From Engraulis encrasicolus (lineage: Eukaryota > Chordata > Actinopteri > Clupeiformes > Engraulidae), in contig NC_085865.1 of NCBI RefSeq assembly GCF_034702125.1, positions 26,012,567 through 26,076,566 of the forward strand: 64,000 bases of DNA, in the 5' to 3' direction. This document shows, in pieces, positions 20,163-41,701 of this stretch. Position 1 is the stretch's first letter, and each line of letters begins with the position of its first letter. A program made the position numbers and the translations under genes. The notes beneath the pieces were generated by a model. It was not told the origin of the DNA. It saw only the letters and a program-made list of their open reading frames with translations, and made no database searches.

Positions 20163-20476
20163 GTTTAGGGCAGGGGTGAGGAACCTTTTCAGTCGAGGGG
20201 CCACCTCAAATTCCTCCAAGGGCCATAACAGTTCTCCAAGACAAACCAGGATTTCCCCCTATACTTTAGGCCTATATTGAAGGTAGCCACCTTTAAACAC
20301 CAACTTCTCTAGGCCCCCTGAATATAACTTAAATGTATTGCAAATGTAATTTTACAAAATGTGTCATGTTTCATGTGAAGCTGCATAACATTAAAATTAT
20401 ATTGGGGGCCACATAAAACGGCCTCAAGGTCCATAAACAGCCATCCAGACATAGGTTCCCCATCCCTGGTTTAAGG
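20163..20476. mobile_element. hAT MITE with near-perfect 8-bp duplication
   Basis: The element 20171-20468 (298 bp) begins CAGGGGTGAGGAACCTTTTC and ends GGTTCCCCATCCCTG. The flanks GTTTAGGG and GTTTAAGG match at 7 of 8 positions. GGGGCCAC words near both ends are typical of this fish hAT group. Confidence 0.8.
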
Positions 20477-20600
20477 TGAGCATGGGTAAGGCTGCCGGTT
20501 TGATTCACATCTCACCGGGTCGATGGGCGGAGTAATTAACCAGTGCTCTGCAGTGCGTTGCATTGACAGTGATTCCCCTGCAGATGGGGCAAAACAGCCA
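20477..20600 (+). repeat. V-SINE-like fragment
   Basis: It contains GGTAAGGCTGCCGGTTTGATTC (a B-box-like word), GGGTCGATGGGCGGAGTAATT and CCAGTGCTCTGCAGTGC, reminiscent of degenerate tRNA-SINE copies in fish. It abuts the hAT target duplication. Confidence 0.4.
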
Positions 20601-21735
20601 TGAAACTCACCAGCCACCTTGATGGGCACACTTTTCCAACTGCTCATTGAAGCAAATTTCTACCCTAACCCAGCAGAGTTTTCTGGTGGGACCCCTTTTG
20701 GATCTACAAATATTTTCACGACCTCCTCCAACATTATATTCTAAATGCAAAACATTTTTTGTGTTGCTAAATGTTGCCATCATAGATTTGTACATATATG
20801 CAATTGTCTAGCTTTATGCGAGCATTCCCCTCTCTCCGAGACCCACCTCCAGGACCTCAGCGGCCCCCTTACAGGTCCTGACCCATTTTGGGAAGCCGTG
20901 CCCTCACAGCTTACCCATGACTACCCGTCTGGATGTAGGGTACAACATACAGTAGACGTCTTTGAACCACATGAAAGATGTCTTTGACCACAGGAAAAGA
21001 GAGACAGTGATTTATTTATCTTTGAAAGTGCTTATGTTACAATAACCTTGATAGCGACAATACAGCAATGTTTTCAGAAAGTTTAAAGCACTTGGTAGAT
21101 GTACTGCCCATATCTCTAGTGCATTGAAAAGGAAAATGTAACTGTAATAAGGCCTTAGGTTACAAGTGAACACACAAAGACTGTGCTCCTTTTGTTTTTA
21201 ATAAATATACAAATTTTCCATTTCACTTCATATTCCAATTATTCTTCCGTAATGTTCTGCATTCAGACGTCTTTTGTAAAGCCACCTAGGCAATGTGTCC
21301 TTCTGTTCATTTGATGAACACACTCCAAGCTCTGGTTTTTGGTCTGGCACATGCTATGTTTACATGGACATTTTTTCCCGGGAATGAATGTAATCTGATT
21401 GTCTGATCCAAGTGCAGTGTTTATATGAGTTAGAAAAATGACACAAGATGCTCAAAAAGCCTGTCACAGGCAGGTATAGTATAGCCATTACAGTAGTTAG
21501 TAGCCGATCACATCCATGTTACAAATGTAACCCTCCAACCCATTGGAATATATATGTAATGTATTTATTCAGATGTATTTATTCAGATCAAGGTGTTTAT
21601 ACTGTAAGTACGTGGATATTCTGATTGAGTAGTTATTATTCATTAAAAACGTCCATGTAAACATAGCTACTGCTGCTGCTGATGATGGTGGTGATGTTGA
21701 TGATGATGCTGATGGTGGTGGTGGTGGTGGTGAGT
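20601..21735. other. Intergenic/serpin 3' UTR stretch
   Basis: The serpin stop is at 21738-21736 on the minus strand, so its 3' UTR extends leftward here. A minus-strand AATAAA-type signal (plus-strand TTTATTTAT) lies near 21010-21020 and could end the transcript. No gene was seen on the plus strand. A short GATGATGGTGGTGATG run precedes the stop codon. Confidence 0.35.
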
Positions 21736-22347
21736 CTAGGGGGAAGAGTAGCGGCCGTAGAAGAGGATGCTCTGTGTGGGGTTGTGTCGGATGAAGAAGA
21801 GGAAGGGGTGGTCTGCCATGAACTTCTCCGGCGGCATCATGGCGCAGCGCATCATCATGATGGCAGCCGTTGCAGCCGCCGCTTCCGTGCCCTCTTCGTT
21901 CACCTCCACGAACGACTTGTGCACCACCTTGGATTACATCACATTAGATTACATTAGATTACACTTTATTGTGATTACCCTTGTATAACTTGTGATTTTT
22001 TACACATCTCAGCTGACGGCTGCATCGGAAATGACCCATAAGTCGCTAATCAGAATAAACTACCAAATGAAGATGAAGTTTTATCGTTTTTTTTTCATTA
22101 CCCTTGTATAAAAAGGATAACAAAAACCACAAAGTGCAATAAGCAGAAGTAAAATATCATGCATATTGAACACAGAATCTACAGCGATGCTACAGGGGTT
22201 GGACAAAATAATTGAAATGTGCAATTAATGAAGATTGGCCAACAGGCTGGCCCACTTGAGCCGTGAAACTTGCCAGTTATTTTTCCGTTATTTTGTCCAA
22301 CCCCTGTATATACAAAGTGTGTGTTCTAAATGTGACAATAAAAGGCA

Positions 22348-22384
<37 letters not shown>

Positions 22385-25300
22385 CATTGGTGCCTGATGT
22401 TGCGTTGTGCAGCATTGGCCCTGGCGCCTGGAGCTGCATTACGCAACATTCAGGCTCCTGAGATTTGAGACAACTTTATTAAATATCTCAGTTTGATTGA
22501 GATGAATGAACACATTATAATGAAATATGAGGGTCTTAGCATTTAAATGCAACTTAGGGCATATTTTTATGTGCTTCAGAAGCTGAGATATTTAGGTTTT
22601 TATAGGCTGAGGGCAGCTTTTCTTAAAATGGGCTCAGGCATTCAGTACCCTTTTTTGCAGGTGCCTTAGGCGTCAATGGGTTAAGCGAAAACAATTATTT
22701 GTTAGGCGTGTATTCACAAATTTGTTGTTCACTGCCAATAAGACCATTATTATTCATGTAATTGTAATAAGGCCCTAGTAGGCCCTTAACACATCTTATA
22801 AGTCACTTGTGCGGACAGTAGTTAGGCATGTATTAGTGGCTATCTTGCGAACCGTATTCTAAAGTGTTACTAATCGTTTTTAGACCTATAGTACTGTGTG
22901 TACAGAGAGCATGTATAGATTAACACATCACCTTGGACAGCACGAGGTCGTCGCAGGGCGACATGCCGGAGAAGTCGCACTTGTGGTGATCAAAGGCATC
23001 CGTCATGCCCATGTTGACCAGGATCTGCTTGAGGTCGTAGGTCTCCTCCAGCTTGAACTTTGGGAGGCCCACTACCACCTCCACCGTGTCCATCATATCC
23101 GGCTTGGTCCACTCCACAAAGTTATCGTATGTAAGAGACTGCTCCAGCTGAGAGAGTGGGGCGTTGGCGGGGGGAGAAAACAATGGTTGGTTGGTTTTAC
23201 GGTACGTAATGTAACAAATGTATGTTAACATAATATGTTCGTTTTGTTAGTTTTTTTTCAGATTTTCACTGCATCTGTGTGCAGTGCACCTCTCTGCCAG
23301 TACCTTCTCCAATCCATCCACTTCATTGGGCAGCATTACGAGCATGCTCAGATCTTTGCCCACGTAGGGGAGTTCTAGAATCTGGCTGTTGACATCAGAG
23401 ATGTAGGTAAACGGGAACTTGGCCTTCTGTTGCATCATCTGCACAGGCTTAGTTTCATTCTGAAAAACAGATATAATGCCCATACAGCTCAATTCAATCA
23501 GATCATAATAGATCAAGCCACTTAATGAAGAAAACAGTTATTTATTATGATTATCAAATAAATACTACATATATACGTATATACTTTGTGGTTTTTTTTT
23601 ACATTACCTTATTAAGTTTAAATGGAACCTCCTGGGTGCGAGCACTGTCGAATTTCTTCTCCCAGCTGCCTTTGAAGTAGATGGCATTTACTAAAACAAG
23701 TCTAGTTTTGTCATCCAGAACCCCTTCAGCCAGTAGATCCTTGATTTTATCTGAAACACAAATGAACTATTAATGAGTGGGAAGGGAATTGTTCCTATGA
23801 AACAGAGACTGGGACATAATGGCTTCGACAGTGCACTCCATACGCTGTCTGTTGACACCCCCTGTCTGTTGACTTTGCAGCATTACAGTTGAGGTGGCCA
23901 AGAAATTGGACAATTACCTTCAGACCAAGGAAACCCAACAATTGGGTGAATGACCATAGAGACAATCATTTGAATATAATGACAGCAATTCCGAATTACA
24001 TACAGTACATAAACTACATGTAAGTGTTCTCCCAAACCAAAGTATATTACAATAAGGGTTGCAGTCAGGAAGGGTAAAATGTCTCAGTTCCAAGGAAGTC
24101 ATTTATGAGTTAAATAAATCGTTTTGTTGAAGCTGTTTCGATAATTACCCTGGGTCTTTGCTTCAACCCATTTGTTGATGTTCACTCGTGCTGCCTCTGC
24201 ATTTGCCTTGAAGTCGACAGCCTCCAACTCTGCCAGGTAGTGTGTCTTCGTGTCAGCAAGGAATTTCTAACGTGCACAGAATGATAAAAAAAACACCAAG
24301 CTATGATGAGTAGAGCGAGGTAAAGTCATCATCGTGTAAGAGCAGTGCCATCTTGCTTATCTGATATTATACCGGTATTGTCATCTGATATCTTCAACCT
24401 TCTATCCGTAATACCTTTAATACCTCGTACTAATGCAGTGTCGTCCAGTGTAAATAAGTTGGGCTCACCTCAACAAACTGGTAGGACTGCTCTCCATAGA
24501 GGCGATTAGCCAGGCTCAGTGCGTATGGGGCGTCTGCTTTGTTGAGCTCAGCAAAGAGCTTGTTGAAGCCAACATGGACATCACCATCAGCTTTGTGCAG
24601 GCTGAGAGACTATAGAGACAGAAATAAGCAGGTTATTATCACAACTTCATGGTTGGCCACATCATATTCTTTAGTTGTACCGCACGGTAAACATGCTCCA
24701 CCAAAACTGCAAGTAAAACAGACAGCCTTGTACCAAGAATGACCTTTGGTGGAAAACAGCTTCCACTTTAAGGGTCATCCAGCCACCAGTCTAGACCAGT
24801 ATGGACTAACTAAATTTATGTTGAAGAACGAAATGTGTCCCACACAATGAAATTTGCACTAAGTTCTCTTTGAACTGATACAGATCCACAATGTCACATT
24901 TCTGTGCCTGACCAAATTGGCTTTACAAAGACACACTATTGCCTCTTTTCCACCGGTTTTCTGGTAGGCCTACAGCTCGACACAGCGCAACTTGGCCGCC
25001 ACTTTTTGATTACCATTGAGCTGTGTCATGCCTTATTGAAAACCAAAAAGTGGCTGCCAAGTCATGCTTTGTCGAGCTGGAACCGGAAGTGGAAAAGAGG
25101 CATATGTTACAGTATGATGAGTGTTGTTTTCAAATGCTTGGATGGACCAGAAATGAGAGCACTGTGGATTTGTCTTCTTTGGTATGATGAAATGATAAAA
25201 GCCAAAAGACATCCATCCCTTCACCACTTCTCAACAGAAAATGATACCATATAGCCCAGTTGTTATAATATACAGTACACACACCAGATGGAAAGTTTTT

Positions 25301-28300
25301 TTTAAGAGAAAGTCCAGGTATTGCAATGCCCCCACACCCAAAGTCTTGCCTCATCATGCCGTGGTACTTCCAGCTTAAGCGGACATTCATCAGAAATGAC
25401 ACCCATCCTTTCTTTCCACACACCCAGGTTAGTCAACCATAATGACAATGTTTATTTTGTTGGGCAACCTTCAGGGCACCCTTGAGTGCTGCTGGAAGCT
25501 GAGGTTTCTGGACCCTCTGCTGCTCCATGTGCTGTCGACCCTTGTTACACACAGGGTTTGGCCTCTCATGCGATACCACTTTCAGTTCTTTGTTAAAAGA
25601 CAGGACCTATAAATCGTGTTTTTTTGCAGTCACATGTATTTATGGTCAGTACATTGAATAGTCAAATAGAATCAAATGTGCAAATGAAACCTGACTGCAG
25701 TCAACTGTGTCATCAGCATCATTCAGGACACACTAGTTTTGTGCACTGTGAAGATTCTCATTTATGTCAGTCAAAGTGGTTTCGTTGTAGGCAACTGAAT
25801 TTCTTTTTGAAGATGTTTCTCGGCTGTTCTGACAGACTTCAGAATTGCAACTGAAGAAGGCTGACAGAGGAGCAGACGAAAGGTCTGATCTACAAAAAGA
25901 AATTGAGTTGCCTACAACTAGACATCTTTTGAACAAGTGTATGCATATTAACAGTGAATCTGAAACAATACAGTAATTCATCACATATTCATCTTTTTGA
26001 CAATTTGTTACAGCGGTAGGCAACTTCCACACATGAAAGGCTGTAATCTACTGGCAATCAGTTTGGAAAAGGGTAAAAAAAATCAAACTTTTCACGTTGC
26101 TTAGCAATACACAATCACATCAACTTTCCATGCCAAGGAAAAAGATTACAGCAGATGCCTGAACAAAGATGAGGAATGTATGTGACCACGCAACTCAACC
26201 ACACCCTGGTCTGCCCTCTCCTTCCTAAACAGGTTCACCATGACAACAGTGACTTAATGTGTCATCTCCTCAACTGTGTAAGCTTCCTTTCACAACTACT
26301 GCGTCAGTTGTTCCAGGTCAAACGTTATACGTAGGCTTAACTTGATTGCACAAAAATGATTTATATTCTCCAAACTGTCTGTTCACCTACATCTGATACA
26401 GATACCTGGTATTATTCTACAAGTGTTTTTCCACAGGCCAAGTAGCATTGTGTGCTGCTACTGGGCCAGTACAAGCGCTATGTGTATACCCCTAATTTAC
26501 ATGTATGTGTGTAGCTGTTGATCAATTTGTGGTGGTCAATTATCATCCTGTGGTGCTGCGCCACAAAATAGTAATTGTATGGGAAACACTTTAAGAACTA
26601 TCAAGTGTCTGAAATGGTTACTCTGGCATATACTGCAATGTACTCAGAATATGACCATTAAGTCTACTGTACGATTTCATGAGGAGGCAATGCAGGGTGC
26701 ATTGCACGACCGTTGCTCCAGGAAGAGACTCATCATGAAAGACTCGGCTCTGCCTATCTACAATATTTGATGTAGTCATGGTCAATTGCTGCAAACAATT
26801 GATATCTCTGTTGGGCAGATGGAGCCATCTCTCCTCCGTGGATAATTACAACTCCACGTAATCATAAGGGCTGCTACATACTTCCTCCTTATTATGGCCA
26901 CTATATTTACACTAAACACAGGCAAAGGGGTTGGCATGCCTACCGAATTGTCTGGGGGCTGTGAGCCTGGGCCACCCTGGTAGAGCATAGGTAGGGGATG
27001 TTTATGAAGGTGAAAAAGGGCTATTGTGTGGTGGTACAAGCAAAAAGTTTGGGCCAGTGCAAGTGCTATGTGTATACCCCCATTACATGTATGTGTAGCT
27101 GTTGATCAATTTGTGGTGCTCAATTACCATTCTGTGGTGTTGCGCCACAAAATAGTCTATGTATGAGAAACACTTTAACCCTTTTGTACAGAGCCTGCGT
27201 TATAACCTTACTGTCACTTACTATCTAAATCTCTCTGTAATGTCGTCATAACAATGTTGTTACGATATAGTTGAGTATTTTTTTCACCAAATAGTGAATA
27301 GGCCCACCGGCGGCCCCATCTGCACAAAGAGGCTACGAACTATCAAAAATATACACACAAATGTGCATATTAAAAGAGGTTAGATATGCAGTGCAAGATT
27401 CCACAGGGCAGTGTGAGACTGTGGGACTGTGGGAGCGCAACAGGGATCAGATCCGGGCGGTATAAAAAGTCGTTTCATTGATGCGATTGGTTCTTCAAAT
27501 ATCTAGTATACCACACTATGAAGAATATAATAACAATTTAATAATAATTTCATGACAAGTCTCTTCCTGGACCAACGGACGCACAATACAGGGTGTAGGA
27601 TTCGCCATGAAAGATGCCGCTCTGCCATTCTACCAAATTTGGTGTAGCCATGGTCGTTTCCGGATAACAGTTGATATCTCTGTGGGGCAGATGGAGACAT
27701 CTCTTCTCCATGGGTAATTACAACTCCACGTAGGGGCTGCTACATACTTCCTGCCTATTATGGCCCCTGTATCTAAACTAAACACAGGCAAAGTGGTTGC
27801 CATGGTGATAAGACAAACAAGACCCATGTACATTTTATGACCTGGGTGTGTATACAATTCTCTTTGCATACAGATTGCATAGCTCAGTCACTCGTGGCTA
27901 TGACAAAGTGAGACATATGTACATCATGAAGATAGACATTGCACTCCCACTCCCTCCTGGTTGCCAAAGTCCAAAAGTCTTGTGAGTCAGAGTAGCCTAC
28001 CTCTGTCAGACTTGGCTACTACTATGTGGATGAGGCAACCACCGTGACTTTTTATGGCTGCCTATGCTGTAAACACCTGGGAACCAATGCAATCTACAGA
28101 CAAACCAAATATCTTTCTAAGAAAAAAAAGTGTCTGTGATCATTGGAATTCATGGTATGACTGATAAGAGGTGTGTGTTAAATATGCCATTTATCAATGC
28201 TGATATGTCTACATTCAGAACCCACTGTTAGATTGAGGCACAGCAGAATAAACTATCTAAAGTATGTGATGCAAGCAAATTGTATACATGTCCTTTTTCA

Positions 28301-29041
28301 TAAGCCCACCATAACTCGTGAATTATTCAAACACAGTGGTAACACTGTGATTACGTACATTGATGACCTCTCACACTCCCACCTGTGTATAACCAGACCA
28401 ATAGAGTTATTACCGTGGTCTTATGGAAAATGACAGTTGCACATCACTTAGGGCTTCATGTGTGCAGTGGCCGCCTGAGAGCTGAAAAGAGGAAGTGGCT
28501 GAGGATGATCACTACTGTAGACTTACTGACCCAGAAATCTGTGTGAGCATATGTGAATCGCAAGTGTAGACACACTCAATCTCAGCTGAGTTGTAGTTGC
28601 TGTCTTTTAGTATGCGTGAGATATAGGCTATCACGTGAAGTAGGAAAGCCCACTGCCCACACTACAGCTTATTAACTTTTATTGTACCACCACCATGTCC
28701 AACGGCCTGACACCGCATCGAATTGGGACATGGTGCAATAGACTTTGTAGTCAAGAGAATGTAGAGAGTGAGGTCTAATCTGATAGGCTACTGAATGTGA
28801 AGTCACAAATGCATGTACGGTAGGCTATCTATTCTGTACAGTTGGTACCACGGTATGTTGTCTACTCACTCACCTCATGCATCTGAGTTGAGGTATTTCC
28901 CTTAGCCCCAAGACAGACCATGGCCAGTGCAGAGGAAATACTAAGTGGCGAGTAGAAGACATTGCCAGCCTTGTTGTTCTCCGTGACTTTCTTGAAGAGC
29001 TCAAGGGAGAAATTGGTGTTTGAAGCTGCCAGTGACGCCAT
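21736..29041 (-). CDS. Clade B serpin, leukocyte elastase inhibitor-like (serpinb1/serpinb6 type)
   Basis: An intracellular-type serine protease inhibitor. Seven coding exons on the minus strand join in phase: 29041-28874 (ATG), 24609-24469, 24266-24149, 23750-23608, 23459-23304, 23147-22932 and 21927-21736 (stop TAG). They give 377 codons, the usual clade B length. No signal peptide is seen; the N-terminus [18 protein letters not shown] is that of ov-serpins. Family blocks include [46 protein letters not shown] and [12 protein letters not shown]. The reactive loop has the inhibitory hinge [10 protein letters not shown] (residues 327-336). Counting from P15 Gly327 puts P1 at Arg341 and P1' at Cys342, so trypsin-like targets are expected, as for SERPINB6. 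A probable non-coding first exon ends at 29703. Intron 1 (4.3 kb) is full of repeats. Choosing between the serpinb1 and serpinb6 names needs a phylogeny. Confidence 0.92.
22191..22308. mobile_element. Tc1/mariner-type MITE with TA duplication
   Basis: The element 22193-22306 (114 bp) begins CAGGGGTTGGACAAAATAA and ends with the inverse TTATTTTGTCCAACCCCTG, flanked by TA on both sides. It has no coding capacity and lies in the last serpin intron. Confidence 0.85.
22352..22684. mobile_element. TA microsatellite followed by a TTAA-type MITE
   Basis: A TA run (about 22352-22381) abuts an element that opens CCCATTGGTGCCTGATGTTG and closes GCCTTAGGCGTCAATGGG before TTAA at 22681-22684. The left TTAA is missing or lost in the TA run. 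The ends resemble those of the element at 56729-56932. Confidence 0.5.
24938..25108. mobile_element. Inverted-repeat MITE, CTCTTTTCCAC family (copy 1)
   Basis: It runs from CCTCTTTTCCACCGG to AAGTGGAAAAGAGG, with inner inverted words such as TTTTCTGGTAGGCCTACAGC (left) and TTTGTCGAGCTGGAACC (right), and ACTTTTTG against CAAAAAGTGG. A better preserved copy is at 42419-42592. Confidence 0.7.
25783..25920. repeat. Snap-back repeat with TTTCG/CTTCTTCAG loop (copy 1)
   Basis: The arms GTTGTAGGCAACTGAATTTC and GAAATTGAGTTGCCTACAAC are inverted. On the minus strand the loop contains CTTTCGTCTGC and CCTTCTTCAGTTG, a motif shared with the elements near 29126 and 39270. Confidence 0.65.
26440..27178. 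repeat. Diverged intronic repeats (GAGAAACACT family and a 270-bp duplicon)
   Basis: Two copies of a repeat with TGTTGATCAATTTGTGGTG, TGCGCCACAAAATAGT and GAAACACTTTAA lie at about 26440-26595 and 27040-27178. Between them, 26657-26945 contains GATATCTCTGTTGGGCAGAT, AATTACAACTCCACGTA and ACACTAAACACAGGCAAAG. These words recur at about 27545-27805. Confidence 0.7.
27545..27805. repeat. Second copy of the 270-bp intronic duplicon
   Basis: It shares ordered words with 26657-26945 (GATATCTCTGTGGGGCAGAT, AATTACAACTCCACGTA, AACTAAACACAGGCAAAG) with many substitutions. It is probably an old repeat family rather than a recent local duplication. Confidence 0.65.
27806..28873. other. Serpin intron 1, part near exon 1, nothing recognised
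   Basis: AT-rich intronic sequence without a conserved frame or repeat that I recognise. It ends at the exon-1 donor (GAG followed by GTGAGTGAG on the minus strand). Confidence 0.5.
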
Positions 29042-29110
29042 GCTGTGACTTAATGTCTGTAAATAGAAGAAATGGGATGATTGATACAGCATGAATTCTT
29101 GAAATTATGA

Positions 29111-29369
29111 CAACATATCAGATTAAGAAAGGAGTCACCGGAGCATCTTCAGATGTGGAAAGTAACTTGTTTTATTGGGCAAGCGCCAAGACTAACGTTT
29201 CGACGTTCACACGTCTTCTTCAGAGTCAATAAACAAGTTACTTTCCACATCTGAAGATGCTCCGGTGACTCCTTTCTTCCCCTGCATTTACCAAGTCCTT
29301 TCCCGAGACGCACCAGATTGTGAAGTGCAGGAGCGCGGAGGATATCTCTCTTTGCAACATATCAGATTA
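29111..29369. mobile_element. Snap-back element with 15-bp direct repeats (copy 2)
   Basis: The 15-bp word CAACATATCAGATTA occurs at 29111-29125 and 29355-29369. Between them, 29126-29278 is a near-perfect inverted repeat (arm AAGAAAGGAGTCACCGGAGC) with a loop containing AACGTTTCGACG and GTCTTCTTCAGAG. About 75 non-palindromic bases follow. Direct repeats this long fit target-primed retrotransposition rather than cut-and-paste. It lies between the serpin non-coding first exon and the ATG exon. Confidence 0.75.
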
Positions 29370-29702
29370 CTATGACTGGAAATCCACATTGGTAGGCCGC
29401 CTAACCCAACATACTGTCCTGCTGTAAGCTTTACTTTCTTTTAAAGAAATGTAGCCTGGCTTATCTTTGGATCTACCAGAACTGACCAAATTAAGACAGA
29501 CACACATTTAAAACCACATGTTTACAAGACAATTAGACTTCAACACATTAAGTCAGTGAGGGATCACTCCTATTGACGAGTTTAGAAAAGTCGAGCAACA
29601 CAAGAAATTTGACACCAGGATAAACACAGGCTAATGCAAAATGAACAGAAAATTATCTCGCAACAGTCAACGAGCGCTAGAGCTATAACATGACTGACTT
29701 AC

Positions 29703-29790
29703 CGATGTGTTAGTCTATTGTTCGGAATGTTGCTACAGTGTTTCCGCACAGACACAAACTGGACTGTCAGGAAAAGAAAGGACTGCCCGG
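29703..29790 (-). other. Probable non-coding first exon of the serpin
   Basis: On the minus strand a strong donor (CACATCG followed by GTAAGTCAG) lies at 29703/29702. It can splice to the acceptor TATTTACAG before 29056, leaving 14 bases of 5' UTR ahead of the ATG. The 5' limit is a guess. Confidence 0.5.
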
Positions 29791-30655
29791 TTTTATTCTT
29801 TTGACACGCCCTGTTGCGCAGCACACGCACCTCTCCCTGGACAAACTATAGGGTTGCATAATTTACAGGAGGCATACCGGCGCCAGGTATTTACGGAAGG
29901 CTTTCGTTAAATACCTTACAAACGGCTGTAAAGTAACATCCACATACCTGTTCTTGAAGCAGAAAAATAAGCACACAGCAGAGAGTCCAAAAAACATATC
30001 TTTCCCCGCACATGCACTCAAAAGTTGTGAACTGTCAGTTGTGACTTCCGGGTTGGACACGTGATGAATGACAGAACGGTGTCAGTAGTCATGTGTAAAT
30101 TTCTAGAGTTTTCCCGGGGTCAGACTCAGAACTATCTAAATAACTGATGTTTCTACGTGGCGTGTCTCTTCTATGTTTTACTTTATGCTATGTGAGCGAA
30201 TATTTTGTCAGCACTCTTGTTTAGGATTGGGGTAGGAGGGGCTTGTCTGCAACGTTCGGTTCTCCCATTGGGCGGACAATACTGTCAATCTTGTACGTCC
30301 TGCTTCTACACAAATGTCAACACTTCCTGGACTTCATTGAAAGGATTCTAGCGTCCATATTTTAGTGTGCAGAGGAATTGCAAACGTTTTGATCATTTCT
30401 GTACATGGCATTTTATCCATATATTGATATTTGTCATGATAGTGTAATTATATTTAGTCCATTTCTCTAACCTGACGGAATGGAGATTCCAGTGGTCATT
30501 CGTTACCCATTCTACCTACCAGAGGATGGGCTAAACATCGTTATTACGATGTAATGTGAAGGAAAGTCGACTGCCGTTGCTTATATACCTAAGCTTTTTA
30601 GAGATTTATATGAGATAGTTTGTTGTGAACAAGGAGGTCTGACTGCAGAAAAGTC
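29791..30655. promoter_or_regulatory. Divergent promoter region between serpin and pigm
   Basis: The two genes are transcribed away from each other across less than 1 kb. An inverted CCAAT box (CCCATTGGGCGG, near 30265-30275) and the G-rich word GGGGTAGGAGGGGC near 30230 are plausible control sites. No TATA box or start site can be fixed by eye. Confidence 0.4.
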
Positions 30656-39653
<8,998 letters not shown>

Positions 39654-41060
39654 ACCTGACCCTGTTTCTCTAAAACAGAGTTAGCTACTTTGCCAATGGG
39701 AAATTGCCTGGCAACCAAGTACTAAGTTAGCAGAAGCGCTGTTGAGAAACGCACCCCTGAACGGTCACCACAGCGGGGTTTCTTGATGCTCCTTGTTTAC
39801 TCTGGAGGAATTCCCGTGTTCTAGCTGCCTGGAACTCTTATGGTGCTAAACATGGGGTGGTTTTGGGCATTTGGTTTCAACCAGCAGGGCCATGCCCTTG
39901 ATGACCCATACAGTGCAGTACCATGTCTGACCAGCAGGTGGCAGTCAGTTCACACTCAGCGCCAAGCTGTTTGGCTCTGACTCAATGGAGATAGTCTATC
40001 TTCATTCAGTGTCTTATGCTCTTACATCAGTCATTCTGCTGATGAAACTATCGATTTAAAGAATTTCTGTTGGAAACCCATCAACAATGAATATATGCTC
40101 TTATTCTTCTGGTTTAAACAGTATTTGTAACCTCAGAGTTTCAGCATTTGGGTTGGTGTGCCATAGGCACTGGGATAGTGACATGGATAGTCAATGAGGG
40201 TACAGAATACAAAATGGATGGGCTTGTTGAAATGGATATAAAGTACCCAGAATTATGGATATAGAAGATAAGACAGAATGGACCTGCAAAGCAGAAATGG
40301 TGAAATAATCAGTTGAAAAGTCAGAATGAGATGTCTGCAAACTCAGGCCGCCCCTAAAGCCTCTGACAGTGCAGTTTCATAAGTGTCCACCATGTGGCGG
40401 TGTCTAGCCAATAAGGACCTGGAGCTGCGCTGTATATCCTCGCGTGCCCTCTTGCGTTATTGAGGCCATTACAGCATGAACACAAATGAAAACAAAATGT
40501 AATGGAGAGGACTTGTTTGCTGAGAGGATTTGGATTATCAACTGTCCTCTTTTTTGTTTTGTTTGTAAAGATGGAGTTTGTAGGATTGGGACCAGAGTAG
40601 GCAATGCCAATCTTACCAATTGCAACTCTGCTGCCCATTCCCAAAGTTGGTCTTTCCATGAATATTTACAGGGTAATAAATTTGTATTTACTGTTCTGAC
40701 CCAAGTAAAGTTAGTTTTGCAGCAAAATAAGTTTAAGCTTATTACTGGAAATTCAAAATGGTGAACTCAGAGAAGCTCCACCTTTTTATGTATGAAAAAA
40801 AGTAGCTTTCGCAGTCACATATCATATTTAAAAATTGATGGCGGTGGAAAATACTTTTATAAAAAAGATTACATTTGTGAATGGGCAGGATCATTTCTGG
40901 AAGCAAACTACTACAAGAATTACATGCTCTAATCTTTAAATAGAGACTGCATTGAATGGGAGCGAAGAATCTTCTTCATCAGGGTTTGTAATCTGACACT
41001 ACTGGGAAATATGTCTTTATAATATTATTCACGGTGCAGTTAATATGGTAATAAATAATA
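39654..41060 (+). terminator. pigm: pigm 3' UTR with candidate poly(A) signals
   Basis: AATAAA occurs near 40674 and at 41050-41055 downstream of the pigm stop; which one is used cannot be told. Part of the stretch (about 40566-40938) is a diverged MITE. Confidence 0.4.
40566..40938 (-). mobile_element. Diverged relative of the 43537 TTAA element
   Basis: On the minus strand it reads TTTAAAGATTAGAGC..., then CCTGCCCATTCACAAATG, CCACCGCCATCAATTT, TTTTCATACATAAAAAGG and CACCATTTTGAATTTCC. The same ordered words occur at 43537-43891. The ends carry TTTAAAGAT and its inverse. Confidence 0.6.
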
Positions 41061-41091
41061 ATTGAATACATATTTCACATTCCTGATTTAC

Positions 41092-41208
<117 letters not shown>

Positions 41209-41516
41209 CGAGAGATTAATACGGTAGTAGGAATGTTGTTAGGAGGTGAACCGGTATCATAGCTAGAGTGCAGTTATGTGTAGAATAACATGTATGTTTA
41301 CTTTCATTAGCATTATTTCTTTTAGTCATGTCCCTGCCTATTTTGATTTTAGTAGTTAAGGCAGGTAATAATTCCTGGCTGTCCCTCCTCACAAGGAGTC
41401 CAGTGTTAATTTGACTGGTGCTTGTACTGTTACCGTATCTTTACTCCTTTTTTGTCTCTTAGATTGCTGCTGAATTGTTGGAACTTATTTAACTGATCTG
41501 GATGTGAAACATACAC

Positions 41517-41701
<185 letters not shown>

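Noticed and set aside
21672..21735. GATGATGGTGGTGATG run read as a poly-acidic or poly-Val coding tail
   Set aside because: It lies after the serpin stop codon on the minus strand and is a trinucleotide repeat.
25033..25423. Overlapping minus-strand frames in serpin intron 1
   Set aside because: No splice-compatible homology to serpins; partly within an inverted-repeat MITE.
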